From positions 1 to 7,051 of the forward strand of contig JAEVZN010000189.1 of assembly GCA_023392205.1 (NCBI GenBank): 7,051 nt of DNA, written 5' to 3'. Position 1 is the first letter of the stretch. Each line of letters opens with the position of its first letter. Below the pieces are notes generated by a model that worked only from the letters and a program-made list of their open reading frames with translations, did no database searches and was not told where the DNA came from. Shown piece by piece: positions 1 through 6,293 of this stretch. This stretch comes from Pseudomonadota bacterium (GTDB taxonomy: Bacteria; Pseudomonadota; Alphaproteobacteria; Rhizobiales; Xanthobacteraceae). The position numbers were made by a program, and so were the translations under genes.

Positions 1-134
1 GGTGGGGCGCCCCCGCCGCCGCGGGGGGGGGGGCCCCTCGTCCGATTTGACCCCTCCCCGCCCATTCTCGCTGCGCTCGAACGGCCGTCCCTCCCCTTTC
101 AGGGGAGGGATAAGAAGAGTTTGCGGCGTATTAC
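1..134. other. G/C-rich window edge upstream of hisS, no gene seen
   Basis: This non-coding stretch is extremely G/C-rich. It contains a run of 11 G (23-33) within a nearly pure G/C segment (1-38), then a C-rich tract (51-60) and the hairpin described separately at 88-110. Frames are open across it, but they are compositional and lack recognisable protein content. I see no convincing -35/-10 promoter for hisS. The homopolymer run at the very edge could reflect poor sequence quality at a contig end. Confidence 0.5.
88..110. repeat. Perfect 9-bp inverted repeat, intergenic hairpin (REP-like)
   Basis: The arm TCCCTCCCC (88-96) is perfectly complementary to GGGGAGGGA (102-110) around a 5-base loop, TTTCA. 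A second C-rich arm at 52-60 could compete for the same G-rich arm. Hairpins of this C-rich/G-rich kind are, from memory, abundant between genes in Bradyrhizobium-type genomes, so this is probably one copy of a dispersed repeat. It lies about 70 bases before the chosen hisS start. It could also act as a transcription terminator for an upstream gene, but no T-tract follows the stem. Only one copy is visible here, so membership of a repeat family is inference. Confidence 0.55.
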
Positions 135-179
135 ATGGGCTGTTACGACGCCCGCGACCTGCAGGAACATGCAACCGAC

Positions 180-1751
180 ATGACCGAAAAAACGAACAAA
201 GTGAAGGCGCGGCTGCCGCGCGGGCTGGTTGACCGGGGGCCGGCCGATCTCGCCTCCACGCGCGCGATGCTGGAAAAAATCCGCGCGGTCTACGAGTTGT
301 ACGGCTTCGATCCGGTCGAGACCCCGGCCATCGAATTTACCGACGCGCTGGGCAAGTTCCTGCCCGATCTCGACCGTCCGAACGAGGGCGTGTTCTCGTT
401 CCAGGACGACGACGAGCAATGGCTCTCGCTGCGCTATGACCTCACCGCGCCCTTGGCGCGCTATGTGGCGGAGAATTTCGACGCGCTGCCCAAGCCCTAT
501 CGCAGCTATCGCGAGGGCTGGGTGTTTCGCAACGAAAAGCCCGGTCCCGGCCGCTTCAGGCAATTCATGCAGTTCGATGCGGATACGGTGGGCTCGGCCT
601 CGATGGCGGCCGATGCCGAGATCTGCATGATGGCCGCGGATGCCATGGAAGCGCTCGGTTTCAAGCGCGGCGAGTATGTGGTGAAGGTGAATAACCGCAA
701 GGTGCTGGTTGGGGTGCTTGAGTCGATTGGACTCGGTGGCGACGAGAATGCAGGCAAGCGGCTTACGGTGCTTCGCGCGATCGATAAGTTCGATCGGTTG
801 GGCGCGAAAGGAGTCGAGCAACTCCTGGGCGATGGCCGCAAAGACGAAAGCGGCGATTTCACAACGGGTGCAGGACTCACGACCGATCAAATACTCGGAA
901 TCATGAATTTTGCCTCTGTCTCCCAAAAAGTCAGCGGAGAAATTCTTCGCGCCGAATCTTTGCCAAAGAACGTGAGCGATGCCGACCTAGCTGATTGGTA
1001 CATCGTCAATGAAATGCAATCCTCGTTTCATGGAAACGTCTCGGCAACCGGGGGCCTCGATGAACTAGTAGCTATTTGGAATCTGGTCAGAGCCGCAGGT
1101 TACGGCATTGACCGCATCCGCATCGATCCCTCCGTCGTGCGCGGCCTCGAATATTACACCGGCCCGGATTACGAGGTGGAGTTGGTGCTCGAAACAAAAG
1201 ACGAAAAGAACCGCCCCGTGCGCTTCGGCTCGGTCGGTGGCGGCGGGCGCTATGACGGACTCGTGTCGCGCTTTCGCGGCGAGCCGGTGCCGGCGACCGG
1301 ATTCTCCATCGGCGTGTCGCGACTCCAGGCCGCACTGGCGCTGATCGGCAAGCGCGATGCACAGGAAACTTTCGGCCCTGTTGTCGTCACGGTTTTCGAT
1401 TCAGATCGAATCACAGACTATCAGCGCATGGTGGCGGAGCTGCGTGAGGCGGGCATCCGCGCCGAAATGTATCTCGGTTCCGGAAAGTTCAATCCGCAAA
1501 TGAAATATGCCGACAAGCGCAACGCCCCCTGCGTCATCATTCAGGGCGGTGACGAGAAGAACGACCCGGCGGGCGAACAGGTGGTGGTGAAGGATCTGGT
1601 GCTGGGTGCCGAATTGTCGAAACTGGAAAAAGGCCGCGAGGAACATCTGCAGAAGCAGGCGCAGGCGCAGCGCAAGGTTCCGCGCGACCAGCTGGTGAAG
1701 ACCGTGCAGGAAGTGCTCGCCCGCCACGGCGTGCGCACGATGACCGCCTGA
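180..1751 (+). CDS. hisS: Histidyl-tRNA synthetase
   Basis: This cytoplasmic class II aminoacyl-tRNA synthetase activates histidine with ATP and charges tRNA-His. The protein is 523 residues. Motif 2 reads [14 protein letters not shown] (about 116-129), the histidine-binding signature RGLEYYTG starts near 321, and motif 3 has GGGGRYDGL (353-361). A C-terminal anticodon-binding domain follows (about 400-523). The [10 protein letters not shown] form of motif 2 is, as I recall, typical of the alphaproteobacterial HisRS group. The ATG at 180 is chosen over the in-frame ATG at 135 because the family-like sequence begins there, an AGGAA lies at 163-167, and the region before 135 has no well-spaced ribosome site. 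The gene converges on the NTF2-like pair. Oddity: about 700-1105 has much lower GC and different codon use than the rest. Identity is secure; the exact start is probable. Confidence 0.96.
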   Translation: MTEKTNKVKARLPRGLVDRGPADLASTRAMLEKIRAVYELYGFDPVETPAIEFTDALGKFLPDLDRPNEGVFSFQDDDEQWLSLRYDLTAPLARYVAENFDALPKPYRSYREGWVFRNEKPGPGRFRQFMQFDADTVGSASMAADAEICMMAADAMEALGFKRGEYVVKVNNRKVLVGVLESIGLGGDENAGKRLTVLRAIDKFDRLGAKGVEQLLGDGRKDESGDFTTGAGLTTDQILGIMNFASVSQKVSGEILRAESLPKNVSDADLADWYIVNEMQSSFHGNVSATGGLDELVAIWNLVRAAGYGIDRIRIDPSVVRGLEYYTGPDYEVELVLETKDEKNRPVRFGSVGGGGRYDGLVSRFRGEPVPATGFSIGVSRLQAALALIGKRDAQETFGPVVVTVFDSDRITDYQRMVAELREAGIRAEMYLGSGKFNPQMKYADKRNAPCVIIQGGDEKNDPAGEQVVVKDLVLGAELSKLEKGREEHLQKQAQAQRKVPRDQLVKTVQEVLARHGVRTMTA

Positions 1752-1756
1752 GAACG

Positions 1757-1771
1757 CTGACGCTCCGTCAG
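1757..1771. terminator. Small hairpin between convergent hisS and NTF2-like gene
   Basis: CTGACG (1757-1762) pairs perfectly with CGTCAG (1766-1771) around a 3-base loop. It begins 6 bases after the hisS stop and overlaps the stop codon of the minus-strand NTF2-like gene (1768-1770). Its position between two convergent genes suggests a bidirectional terminator. The stem is short and there is no T-tract on either side, so it may simply be a weak structure. Confidence 0.35.
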
Positions 1772-2280
1772 ACCATCGCGATATCACCCGGCAGCAGCGG
1801 CACCAGGCCCGCATCCGGGCTCATCGCCAGCGGGACGCCGAAAATCTGCTGCACGGCGTCGTAGGAATCGACCACCGCACGCATCGAGACGAGCTGCCCG
1901 CCCTCAAAGCGCATGAAATGCGAAAAGGCGAAGCCGATCGGCCGCCGGGTCTCGCGCTGGAGCGAACGAAGACGACCGAACGTGGCCGCGCGCTCGCCTT
2001 GCACCACCACCTGCTCGATGTCGAAGGCGACCAGCCGCTGGAAGCAGGGACCGATTCGCGTCTTCAGTTCGAGCACCTCGGCGCGGCCGCGCCGCAGCCC
2101 GAAGATATCCATCTGATCGGCCGGGCCGGAAATCAGCCAGCTCACGTCGGGATGCAGGATGTTTTCCAGCCGCGCCGGATCGCTGGACAGATAGGCCTCA
2201 TAGAAATCCCGCACCCAGGCGGGCGCGTCTTCGCCGGCCGCGGTTTTCGGCAGGACGACGGGCACAGTCTCAGGCGTCAC
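1768..2280 (-). CDS. NTF2/SnoaL-like fold protein, downstream paralogue
   Basis: The 170-residue product looks like a nuclear transport factor 2 / SnoaL-like (ketosteroid isomerase-type) alpha+beta barrel protein. This is based on the pattern FYEAYLSSDPARLENIL, then HPDVSWLISGP (about residues 43-53), a G-R-R-G turn, and a C-terminal strand/helix RAVVDSYDAVQQIFG. This fold hosts small enzymes (isomerases, dehydratases, cyclases) and non-enzymatic binding proteins, so no substrate can be assigned. No signal peptide or membrane segment is evident, which suggests a cytosolic protein. It starts with GTG at 2280-2278. The sequence GTGA overlaps the stop of the upstream gene by 4 bases, indicating translational coupling. 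It is clearly related to the upstream gene product and may be a paralogous partner. The 3' end faces hisS with 16 bases between stop codons. Confidence 0.82.
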   Translation of the reverse strand: MTPETVPVVLPKTAAGEDAPAWVRDFYEAYLSSDPARLENILHPDVSWLISGPADQMDIFGLRRGRAEVLELKTRIGPCFQRLVAFDIEQVVVQGERAATFGRLRSLQRETRRPIGFAFSHFMRFEGGQLVSMRAVVDSYDAVQQIFGVPLAMSPDAGLVPLLPGDIAMV

Positions 2281-2747
2281 AACGTCACCATGTTGCCGGT
2301 CTCGTCGCTTTGCAGCGGCATTAGCGCCGCGCAGCGGGGGCCGATCATCTGCTCGATCACGCTGAAGGTGTCGGCAATCGACGTGAGTGCGCAGACCTTG
2401 CCATCGCGGAAGGTGATGAAAAAGGCGCAGTGATAGGTCATGATGCGGCCGGTCCCCTGCTGCACGGCCGTCACCATCGAGAACAATGCGACCTTGTCGC
2501 CGTCGATGATCGTCTCTTCAGGTTGAAGGCGCCGCATGCTGAAGACCGACGGCACCCGCTTGGTCAGATGCGTGACGACGGCGTCCTTGCCGTGCCGCTC
2601 GCCGCAGAACGGGAAGACGTCCACCGGCCCAATGAAGCGCCAGTCCACGTCATCGGTCAGGAAATCGCCGATGCGGCTGATCTCGCGGCCTGAATAAGCC
2701 TCGAAAAATGCCTCGACCATCTCGTGCGTAAGAGGAACGCCCATCAT
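2277..2747 (-). CDS. NTF2/SnoaL-like fold protein, upstream paralogue
   Basis: This 156-residue product also reads as a SnoaL/NTF2-like domain. It has MVEAFFEAYSGREISRIG at the N-terminal helix, DDVDWRFIGPVDVFPF at about residues 32-47, then a G-E-R-H-G turn, and a terminal SIADTFSVIEQMIG. These segments align by eye with FYEAY, DVSWLISGPADQMDIF and AVVDSYDAVQQIFG of the downstream gene, so the two are tandem duplicates that have diverged considerably. The start is one of two adjacent ATG codons (2747 or 2744); GAAG lies just upstream on the minus strand. It is the first gene of a two-gene operon and overlaps the next gene by 4 bases. The function is unknown. A heterodimer is possible because this fold commonly dimerises, but that is inference. 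Confidence 0.82.
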   Translation of the reverse strand: MMGVPLTHEMVEAFFEAYSGREISRIGDFLTDDVDWRFIGPVDVFPFCGERHGKDAVVTHLTKRVPSVFSMRRLQPEETIIDGDKVALFSMVTAVQQGTGRIMTYHCAFFITFRDGKVCALTSIADTFSVIEQMIGPRCAALMPLQSDETGNMVTL

Positions 2748-2995
2748 GCTGCTTCAATTGCCAGTGTTCCATCCTGTGCGGTAAATCCTTATTTTTTGTG
2801 ATGATCCAAAATTTGTTCCCCTCTGGGTTGTTCAGCATGTGTTAACGCTGTCCGGCCGCGCTGCTGCCCGTTAAGCGCGCCTTTCCCCGGATGTCGAAAC
2901 CTGCGCCCGCCCGTGCTACAGGCCCCAACCTGCCGGCTCCAACCTGCGGGCTGCAAGGCCCCAAAACTCCTTCAAGCAGAAGCTGCACGTTCGCC
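2748..2995. promoter_or_regulatory. Divergent spacer and hisZ leader with AT-rich core
   Basis: This 248-base region separates the minus-strand NTF2-like operon from hisZ. It contains the most AT-rich short stretch of the window (about 2782-2818, with a run of six T at 2792-2797), where promoters for either direction could lie. No -35/-10 pair with good spacing stands out. A GTTAAC palindrome sits at 2841-2846. I see no histidine-rich leader peptide or attenuator-like paired hairpins. The part from 2891 on is open in the hisZ frame but is treated here as leader. Confidence 0.4.
2925..2952. repeat. Two tandem 14-base repeats in hisZ leader
   Basis: CCAACCTGCCGGCT (2925-2938) is followed directly by CCAACCTGCGGGCT (2939-2952), differing at one base. 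The pair is bracketed by GGCCCCAA at 2921-2928 (overlapping the first unit) and 2957-2964. It lies 44-71 bases before the preferred hisZ start. It may be a slippage product or a binding site; nothing in the sequence decides between these. Confidence 0.6.
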
Positions 2996-4132
2996 ATGCC
3001 CGATGTCTTTCCCGCCCTGACGCCCGACCCGCGGGCCGAGACTCTGCTCTCCGCCTATGAGAGCGCAGGCTATGCGCGGGCGCATCCGGGCATCCTGCAG
3101 CCGGCGGAGCCGTTTCTCGACCTGTCGGGCGAGGATATTCGCGGCCGCATGTTCCTGACCGGGGGCCGCGCCGGGGAAGACCTCTGCCTGCGGCCGGATT
3201 TTACCATTCCGGTGTCACGCGATTATCTTGCCTCCCCGCAGGCGGGTGCGGCGAAGGGCTATTGCTATCTCGGTCCGGTTTTCCGCGACCGTGGCCACCT
3301 GCCCGGCGAATTTCTGCAGGGCGGCATCGAATCCTTCGGCCGCAATGACCGGGCCGCGGCCGATGCCGAGATGCTGGCGCTCGGGCTGGAGGCAGTCGCG
3401 CATTTCGGGCACGGCGCGCCGCAGATCCGTATCGGCGATGTCGGGCTGTATATGGCGCTGGTCTCCGCGCTCGATCTGGGCCCGGCGTGGAAGCGGCGGT
3501 TGACCAAGGATTTCAACCGCAAGGCCTCGCTCGTCCAGGATCTCGACCGGCTCACGCTCGGCACCGCCAATGGCAAGCCTGAATATCAGGGCGTGCTCGC
3601 CGCCATGGCCGGCTCCGATCCGAAGGCCGCGCATGCGCTGGTGACCGACCTCCTGTCGATTGCCGGGATCACCACGGTCGGCGGACGTTCGGCCGCCGAG
3701 ATTGCCGACCGCTTTCTCGAACAATCCACGCTCGGCGCCTCGGCGTCGCTGCCGCCCTATACGCGGACCCTGGTCGAACGCTTCCTGGCGGTGTCCGGCA
3801 ATCCACTGGAAGCCTCCGCAGCCATGCGGGAGATCGCCAGCGACGGCGGCTTGCTGCTCACACCGTCGCTCGATCTGTTCGATGCGCGCAATCGCGCTTT
3901 GGCCGATCGCGGGATCGATCTCGAAACGATCGCCTTCTCGTCCTCGTTTGGACGCGGCATGGATTATTACACCGGCTTCGTATTCGAACTGACCGAAAAC
4001 GGCAGCGGCGAACCGCTGGTCGCCGGCGGCCGCTATGACGATCTGCTCACCCAGCTCGGCGCGCCCTCGCCCATCCCGGCGGTCGGCTTCTCGATCTGGA
4101 TTGCGCGCCTGACCGAAGGAGCGCAGCCATGA
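2996..4132 (+). CDS. hisZ: ATP phosphoribosyltransferase regulatory subunit
   Basis: HisZ is a class II histidyl-tRNA-synthetase-like protein that does not charge tRNA. It assembles with HisG and is needed for activity or histidine feedback of the first step of histidine synthesis. The 378-residue product shows the synthetase core: [14 protein letters not shown] (from about 65), [18 protein letters not shown] (from 91), [11 protein letters not shown] (from 321) and GGRYDDLL (344-351). It ends about 27 residues later and so lacks the anticodon-binding domain, as expected for HisZ. The frame is open from an ATG at 2891, which would add 35 residues rich in Pro, Ala, Gly, Thr and Ser. I prefer the ATG at 2996 because the extension looks non-conserved and contains a tandem DNA repeat. 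Neither start has a strong ribosome site. The stop overlaps the hisG start (ATGA), implying coupled translation and matched subunit supply. Confidence 0.93.
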   Translation: MPDVFPALTPDPRAETLLSAYESAGYARAHPGILQPAEPFLDLSGEDIRGRMFLTGGRAGEDLCLRPDFTIPVSRDYLASPQAGAAKGYCYLGPVFRDRGHLPGEFLQGGIESFGRNDRAAADAEMLALGLEAVAHFGHGAPQIRIGDVGLYMALVSALDLGPAWKRRLTKDFNRKASLVQDLDRLTLGTANGKPEYQGVLAAMAGSDPKAAHALVTDLLSIAGITTVGGRSAAEIADRFLEQSTLGASASLPPYTRTLVERFLAVSGNPLEASAAMREIASDGGLLLTPSLDLFDARNRALADRGIDLETIAFSSSFGRGMDYYTGFVFELTENGSGEPLVAGGRYDDLLTQLGAPSPIPAVGFSIWIARLTEGAQP

Positions 4133-5121
4133 GCATCGACGCAACCATGGCGAATGCGCCGCTGATCATCGCCGTGCCCGCCAAGGGGCGGTTGCAGGAG
4201 AATACGGAAGCCTTCTTCGCCCGCGCCGGGCTCCGGCTCGTCAAACCGCGCGGCGCCCGCGACTATCGCGGCACCATCGAAGGCCTCGACGGAGTCGAGA
4301 TTGCCTATCTCTCCGCAGGCGAAATCACCGCGCAGCTCGCGCAGGGCGCGGCGCATCTGGGCATCACCGGCGAGGATCTGGTGCGCGAGATGATGCCGGA
4401 TGCGGAAGCGCGCGTGATCCTGCTGGATGCGCTCGGCTTCGGCTTTGCGAATGTGGTGGTGGCGGTGCCGCAGGCCTGGATCGACGTGCGCAGCATGGCC
4501 GATCTCGACGATGGCGCGACCGCCTTCCGCATCCGCCACGACCGCAAGATGCGGGTGGCGACCAAATATGTGAACCTGACGCGCGCGTTTTTCGCCGAGC
4601 GCGGCATTACCGATTACCGCATCGTCGAAAGCCTCGGCGCCACCGAAGGCGCACCGGCAGCGGGCAGTGCCGAAATGATCGTCGACATCACCACCACCGG
4701 CAACACGCTGACCGCCAATGCGCTGAAAGTGATCGACGACGGCGTGATGCTGCGCTCTCAGGCCAACCTCGTCGCTGCGCGCGCCGCAACATGGGACGCC
4801 GCCACCCTCAATACTGCGCGCACGATTCTCGACCGCATCGCCGCACAGGAGCGCGCGCATGCCTATCGCGAGATGCGCACGCGCTTCAAAGGCTGCGACG
4901 ATGCCCGGCTGGCGCTGGCGCGCGAGCGTTTCGGCATCGTCACGCCGTTCGGCGGGCCGACCTCGTCGGGCATGCTGACATTGCATTGTCCGCCCGGTCA
5001 GGTCTTCGCGCTGGCGGATTTTCTGCGCGAAAAGGGCGCGCAGGCGATCTCGGTCAGCGAGATCGATTACGTGTTCACGCAGGACAATCCGCTATTCGAC
5101 AAGCTGCGCGCCGGACTTTGA
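4129..5121 (+). CDS. hisG: ATP phosphoribosyltransferase catalytic subunit
   Basis: HisG joins ATP and PRPP to give phosphoribosyl-ATP and pyrophosphate, the committed and feedback-controlled first step of histidine synthesis in the cytosol. The 330-residue protein has the N-terminal [10 protein letters not shown] (15-24), [10 protein letters not shown] in the middle of the first domain, and the PRPP-binding loop [13 protein letters not shown] (185-197). Classic short HisG proteins that depend on HisZ end near 210-230 residues. This one continues with about 100 more, including [15 protein letters not shown] (about 275-289) and a segment ending in SVSEIDYVF that resembles the ACT-like HisG C-terminal regulatory domain. 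From memory, close homologues of about 325 residues occur in Bradyrhizobium, so the length is probably normal for the group. The start overlaps the hisZ stop by 4 bases. An in-frame ATG at 4147 is an alternative. The last 30 bases overlap the convergent regulator gene. Confidence 0.95.
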   Translation: MSIDATMANAPLIIAVPAKGRLQENTEAFFARAGLRLVKPRGARDYRGTIEGLDGVEIAYLSAGEITAQLAQGAAHLGITGEDLVREMMPDAEARVILLDALGFGFANVVVAVPQAWIDVRSMADLDDGATAFRIRHDRKMRVATKYVNLTRAFFAERGITDYRIVESLGATEGAPAAGSAEMIVDITTTGNTLTANALKVIDDGVMLRSQANLVAARAATWDAATLNTARTILDRIAAQERAHAYREMRTRFKGCDDARLALARERFGIVTPFGGPTSSGMLTLHCPPGQVFALADFLREKGAQAISVSEIDYVFTQDNPLFDKLRAGL

Positions 5122-6162
5122 GGCGGCCGCGGCACGCCGTGCCGGTTGCGCATAATCCGGGATCTGGAAGCGCCGCCGATAGGCGCCGGGCGTCAGTCCG
5201 GTCAGCCGCCGGAAGACCTTGCGGAAAAATCCGGAATCCTCATAGCCGACCTGCCAGGCGATCTTGTCGATCGGCGCATCCGTCCGCTCCAGCCGACGCT
5301 TGGCATCCTCCACACGCAATCTTTGCACATACTCGATCGGCGGCAGCCCTGTCATGGCGGTGAAGCGGCGCTTGAAGGTACGCTCGGCAAGGGTGGAGCG
5401 GCGCACCATCTCCTCCACCGGACTCGCCACGGAGAAATGCTGCATCAACCAGTCCTGCGCATCGGCGACGACGGCGTCGCCATGATCCTTGCGGCCCTCG
5501 AACACGATGAAGGGCGCAAGACCGTCGTGATGCCATTGCAGGGCAAAGAAGCGCGCCACACTCTGCGCAGCGGTCGTGCCGACAAAGCGGACCATCAGAT
5601 AGAGCACGAGGTCGTGCCAGGTATTGGAGGCGCCGGACGTGATCAATTGTTCGCGCTCGCCCGACACCATGAGCACCTTGTCGGGGAATAGCGGGATGGC
5701 CGGAAACGCTTTTTTCATGTGGTCCGCATAACCCCAATGCACCGTGCTCGGATGCCCGTCGAACAGCCCGGTCTCGGCGAGCAGAAAGATTCCCGAACAG
5801 GCCGAACAGAGCAGCGCGCCCTGCTTGTGCATCCGGGCGATCCAGTCGACCAGCTCCGGGTGACGGCCACGGATCCAGCCTTCGGCGCCGACCACCAGCG
5901 ACGGGACGATCACGATATCCGTCGCCGCAATATCGGCGATGCCGCGTGAGGCGCGGACCGGCAATCCGCTCGCAAGCGCGATGTCGCCCGGCGCAACGGC
6001 CACGATCTCGACCACGAACGGAGGTGTTGCGGGCAGCGACGGGTCGGATGTCCCGAGCAGGTCGAAGGCCCGCAGGACATCGTAAAGACCGGTCAAGGTG
6101 GAGATCGCCGCCTCGGGAATGGCGACAAGGCTGATGTGCAACGGACGCGCCTGACCGGGCAT
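5092..6162 (-). CDS. GlxA-type transcriptional regulator (DJ-1/PfpI + AraC)
   Basis: This 356-residue cytosolic regulator has two parts. Residues 7-210 form a DJ-1/PfpI-like (class I glutamine amidotransferase-like) sensor domain with the nucleophile-elbow pattern [17 protein letters not shown] (Cys122) and a following STVHW (His142). Residues about 240-335 form an AraC/XylS DNA-binding domain with two helix-turn-helix units, [17 protein letters not shown] and [20 protein letters not shown], ending in the family-typical [13 protein letters not shown]. Relatives control, for example, carnitine, arginine or choline-derivative catabolism, but no ligand can be named here. The frame is open to 6324. 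I choose the ATG at 6162 because the family-like domain begins there; its ribosome site (GGGA) is weak and close. A GTG at 6177 and an ATG at 6255 are alternatives. It is divergent from the methyltransferase gene, its most likely target, and its C-terminal tail is read opposite the hisG 3' end. Confidence 0.9.
   Translation of the reverse strand: MPGQARPLHISLVAIPEAAISTLTGLYDVLRAFDLLGTSDPSLPATPPFVVEIVAVAPGDIALASGLPVRASRGIADIAATDIVIVPSLVVGAEGWIRGRHPELVDWIARMHKQGALLCSACSGIFLLAETGLFDGHPSTVHWGYADHMKKAFPAIPLFPDKVLMVSGEREQLITSGASNTWHDLVLYLMVRFVGTTAAQSVARFFALQWHHDGLAPFIVFEGRKDHGDAVVADAQDWLMQHFSVASPVEEMVRRSTLAERTFKRRFTAMTGLPPIEYVQRLRVEDAKRRLERTDAPIDKIAWQVGYEDSGFFRKVFRRLTGLTPGAYRRRFQIPDYAQPARRAAAASKSGAQLVE
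5130..5144. terminator. Hairpin 9 bases after hisG stop
   Basis: CGGCAC (5130-5135) pairs perfectly with GTGCCG (5139-5144) around GCC. The position fits a terminator for hisZ-hisG, yet it lies inside the coding 3' end of the convergent regulator gene and has no T-tract. It may instead reflect Ala/Arg-rich coding sequence in GC-rich DNA. Confidence 0.3.
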
Positions 6163-6293
6163 TTCCCAGTTTGGCACGAATGAACCGCTGGTGGCCAGTC
6201 CGACACTCGCTGCGCCTGTACCCGCATGCGCAATGTCGCAACAGCAGCCGCGCATCGGGCGCGGAGTATTGCAGGCAATGCGAGGACAACGCG
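6163..6293. promoter_or_regulatory. Divergent control region of regulator and methyltransferase
   Basis: These 131 bases lie between two divergently read genes and must hold both promoters if the start calls are right. Candidate protein-binding symmetry includes the palindrome CGCATGCG (6223-6230), TGCG-N6-CGCA (6227-6240), and ATTGC-AG-GCAAT (6268-6279), the last close to the methyltransferase start. GCAAT occurs again near 6230. AraC-type proteins usually bind direct repeats, so these are only candidates. No clear -35/-10 boxes are visible. Confidence 0.35.

Noticed and set aside
135..179. Upstream ATG start for hisS
   Set aside because: The 15 added residues do not look like the family N-terminus, and the purine-rich segment before 135 is too far away. 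The ATG at 180 has AGGAA at a workable distance.
99..926. Long minus-strand open frame opposite hisS
   Set aside because: It lies antisense to secure HisRS coding sequence, has a His/Arg/Glu-rich composition typical of mirror frames in GC-rich DNA, and shows no recognisable domain.
1918..2433. Plus-strand open frame across the NTF2-like genes
   Set aside because: It mirrors two minus-strand genes that overlap by 4 bases and share paralogous motifs. The plus-strand product has no coherent fold pattern.
2650..2838. Small minus-strand frame in the AT-rich spacer, beginning with an Asn/Lys-rich segment
   Set aside because: Most of it overlaps the upstream NTF2-like gene in another frame. The part outside is only about 30 codons across a likely promoter region, and there is no ribosome site I can support.
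2748..2995. Histidine attenuator or T-box-like leader before hisZ
   Set aside because: There is no run of histidine codons in a short leader frame, no mutually exclusive hairpins ending in a T-tract, and no T-box signature. The operon lies in a lineage where such control is not expected.
3215..4144. Long minus-strand open frame opposite hisZ
   Set aside because: It is antisense to hisZ, whose motifs are clear. The translated product has shadow-like composition and no family signature.
4033..4986. Long minus-strand open frame opposite hisG
   Set aside because: It is fully antisense to the hisG core with the PRPP loop. Its His/Arg/Ala-rich product lacks domain features.
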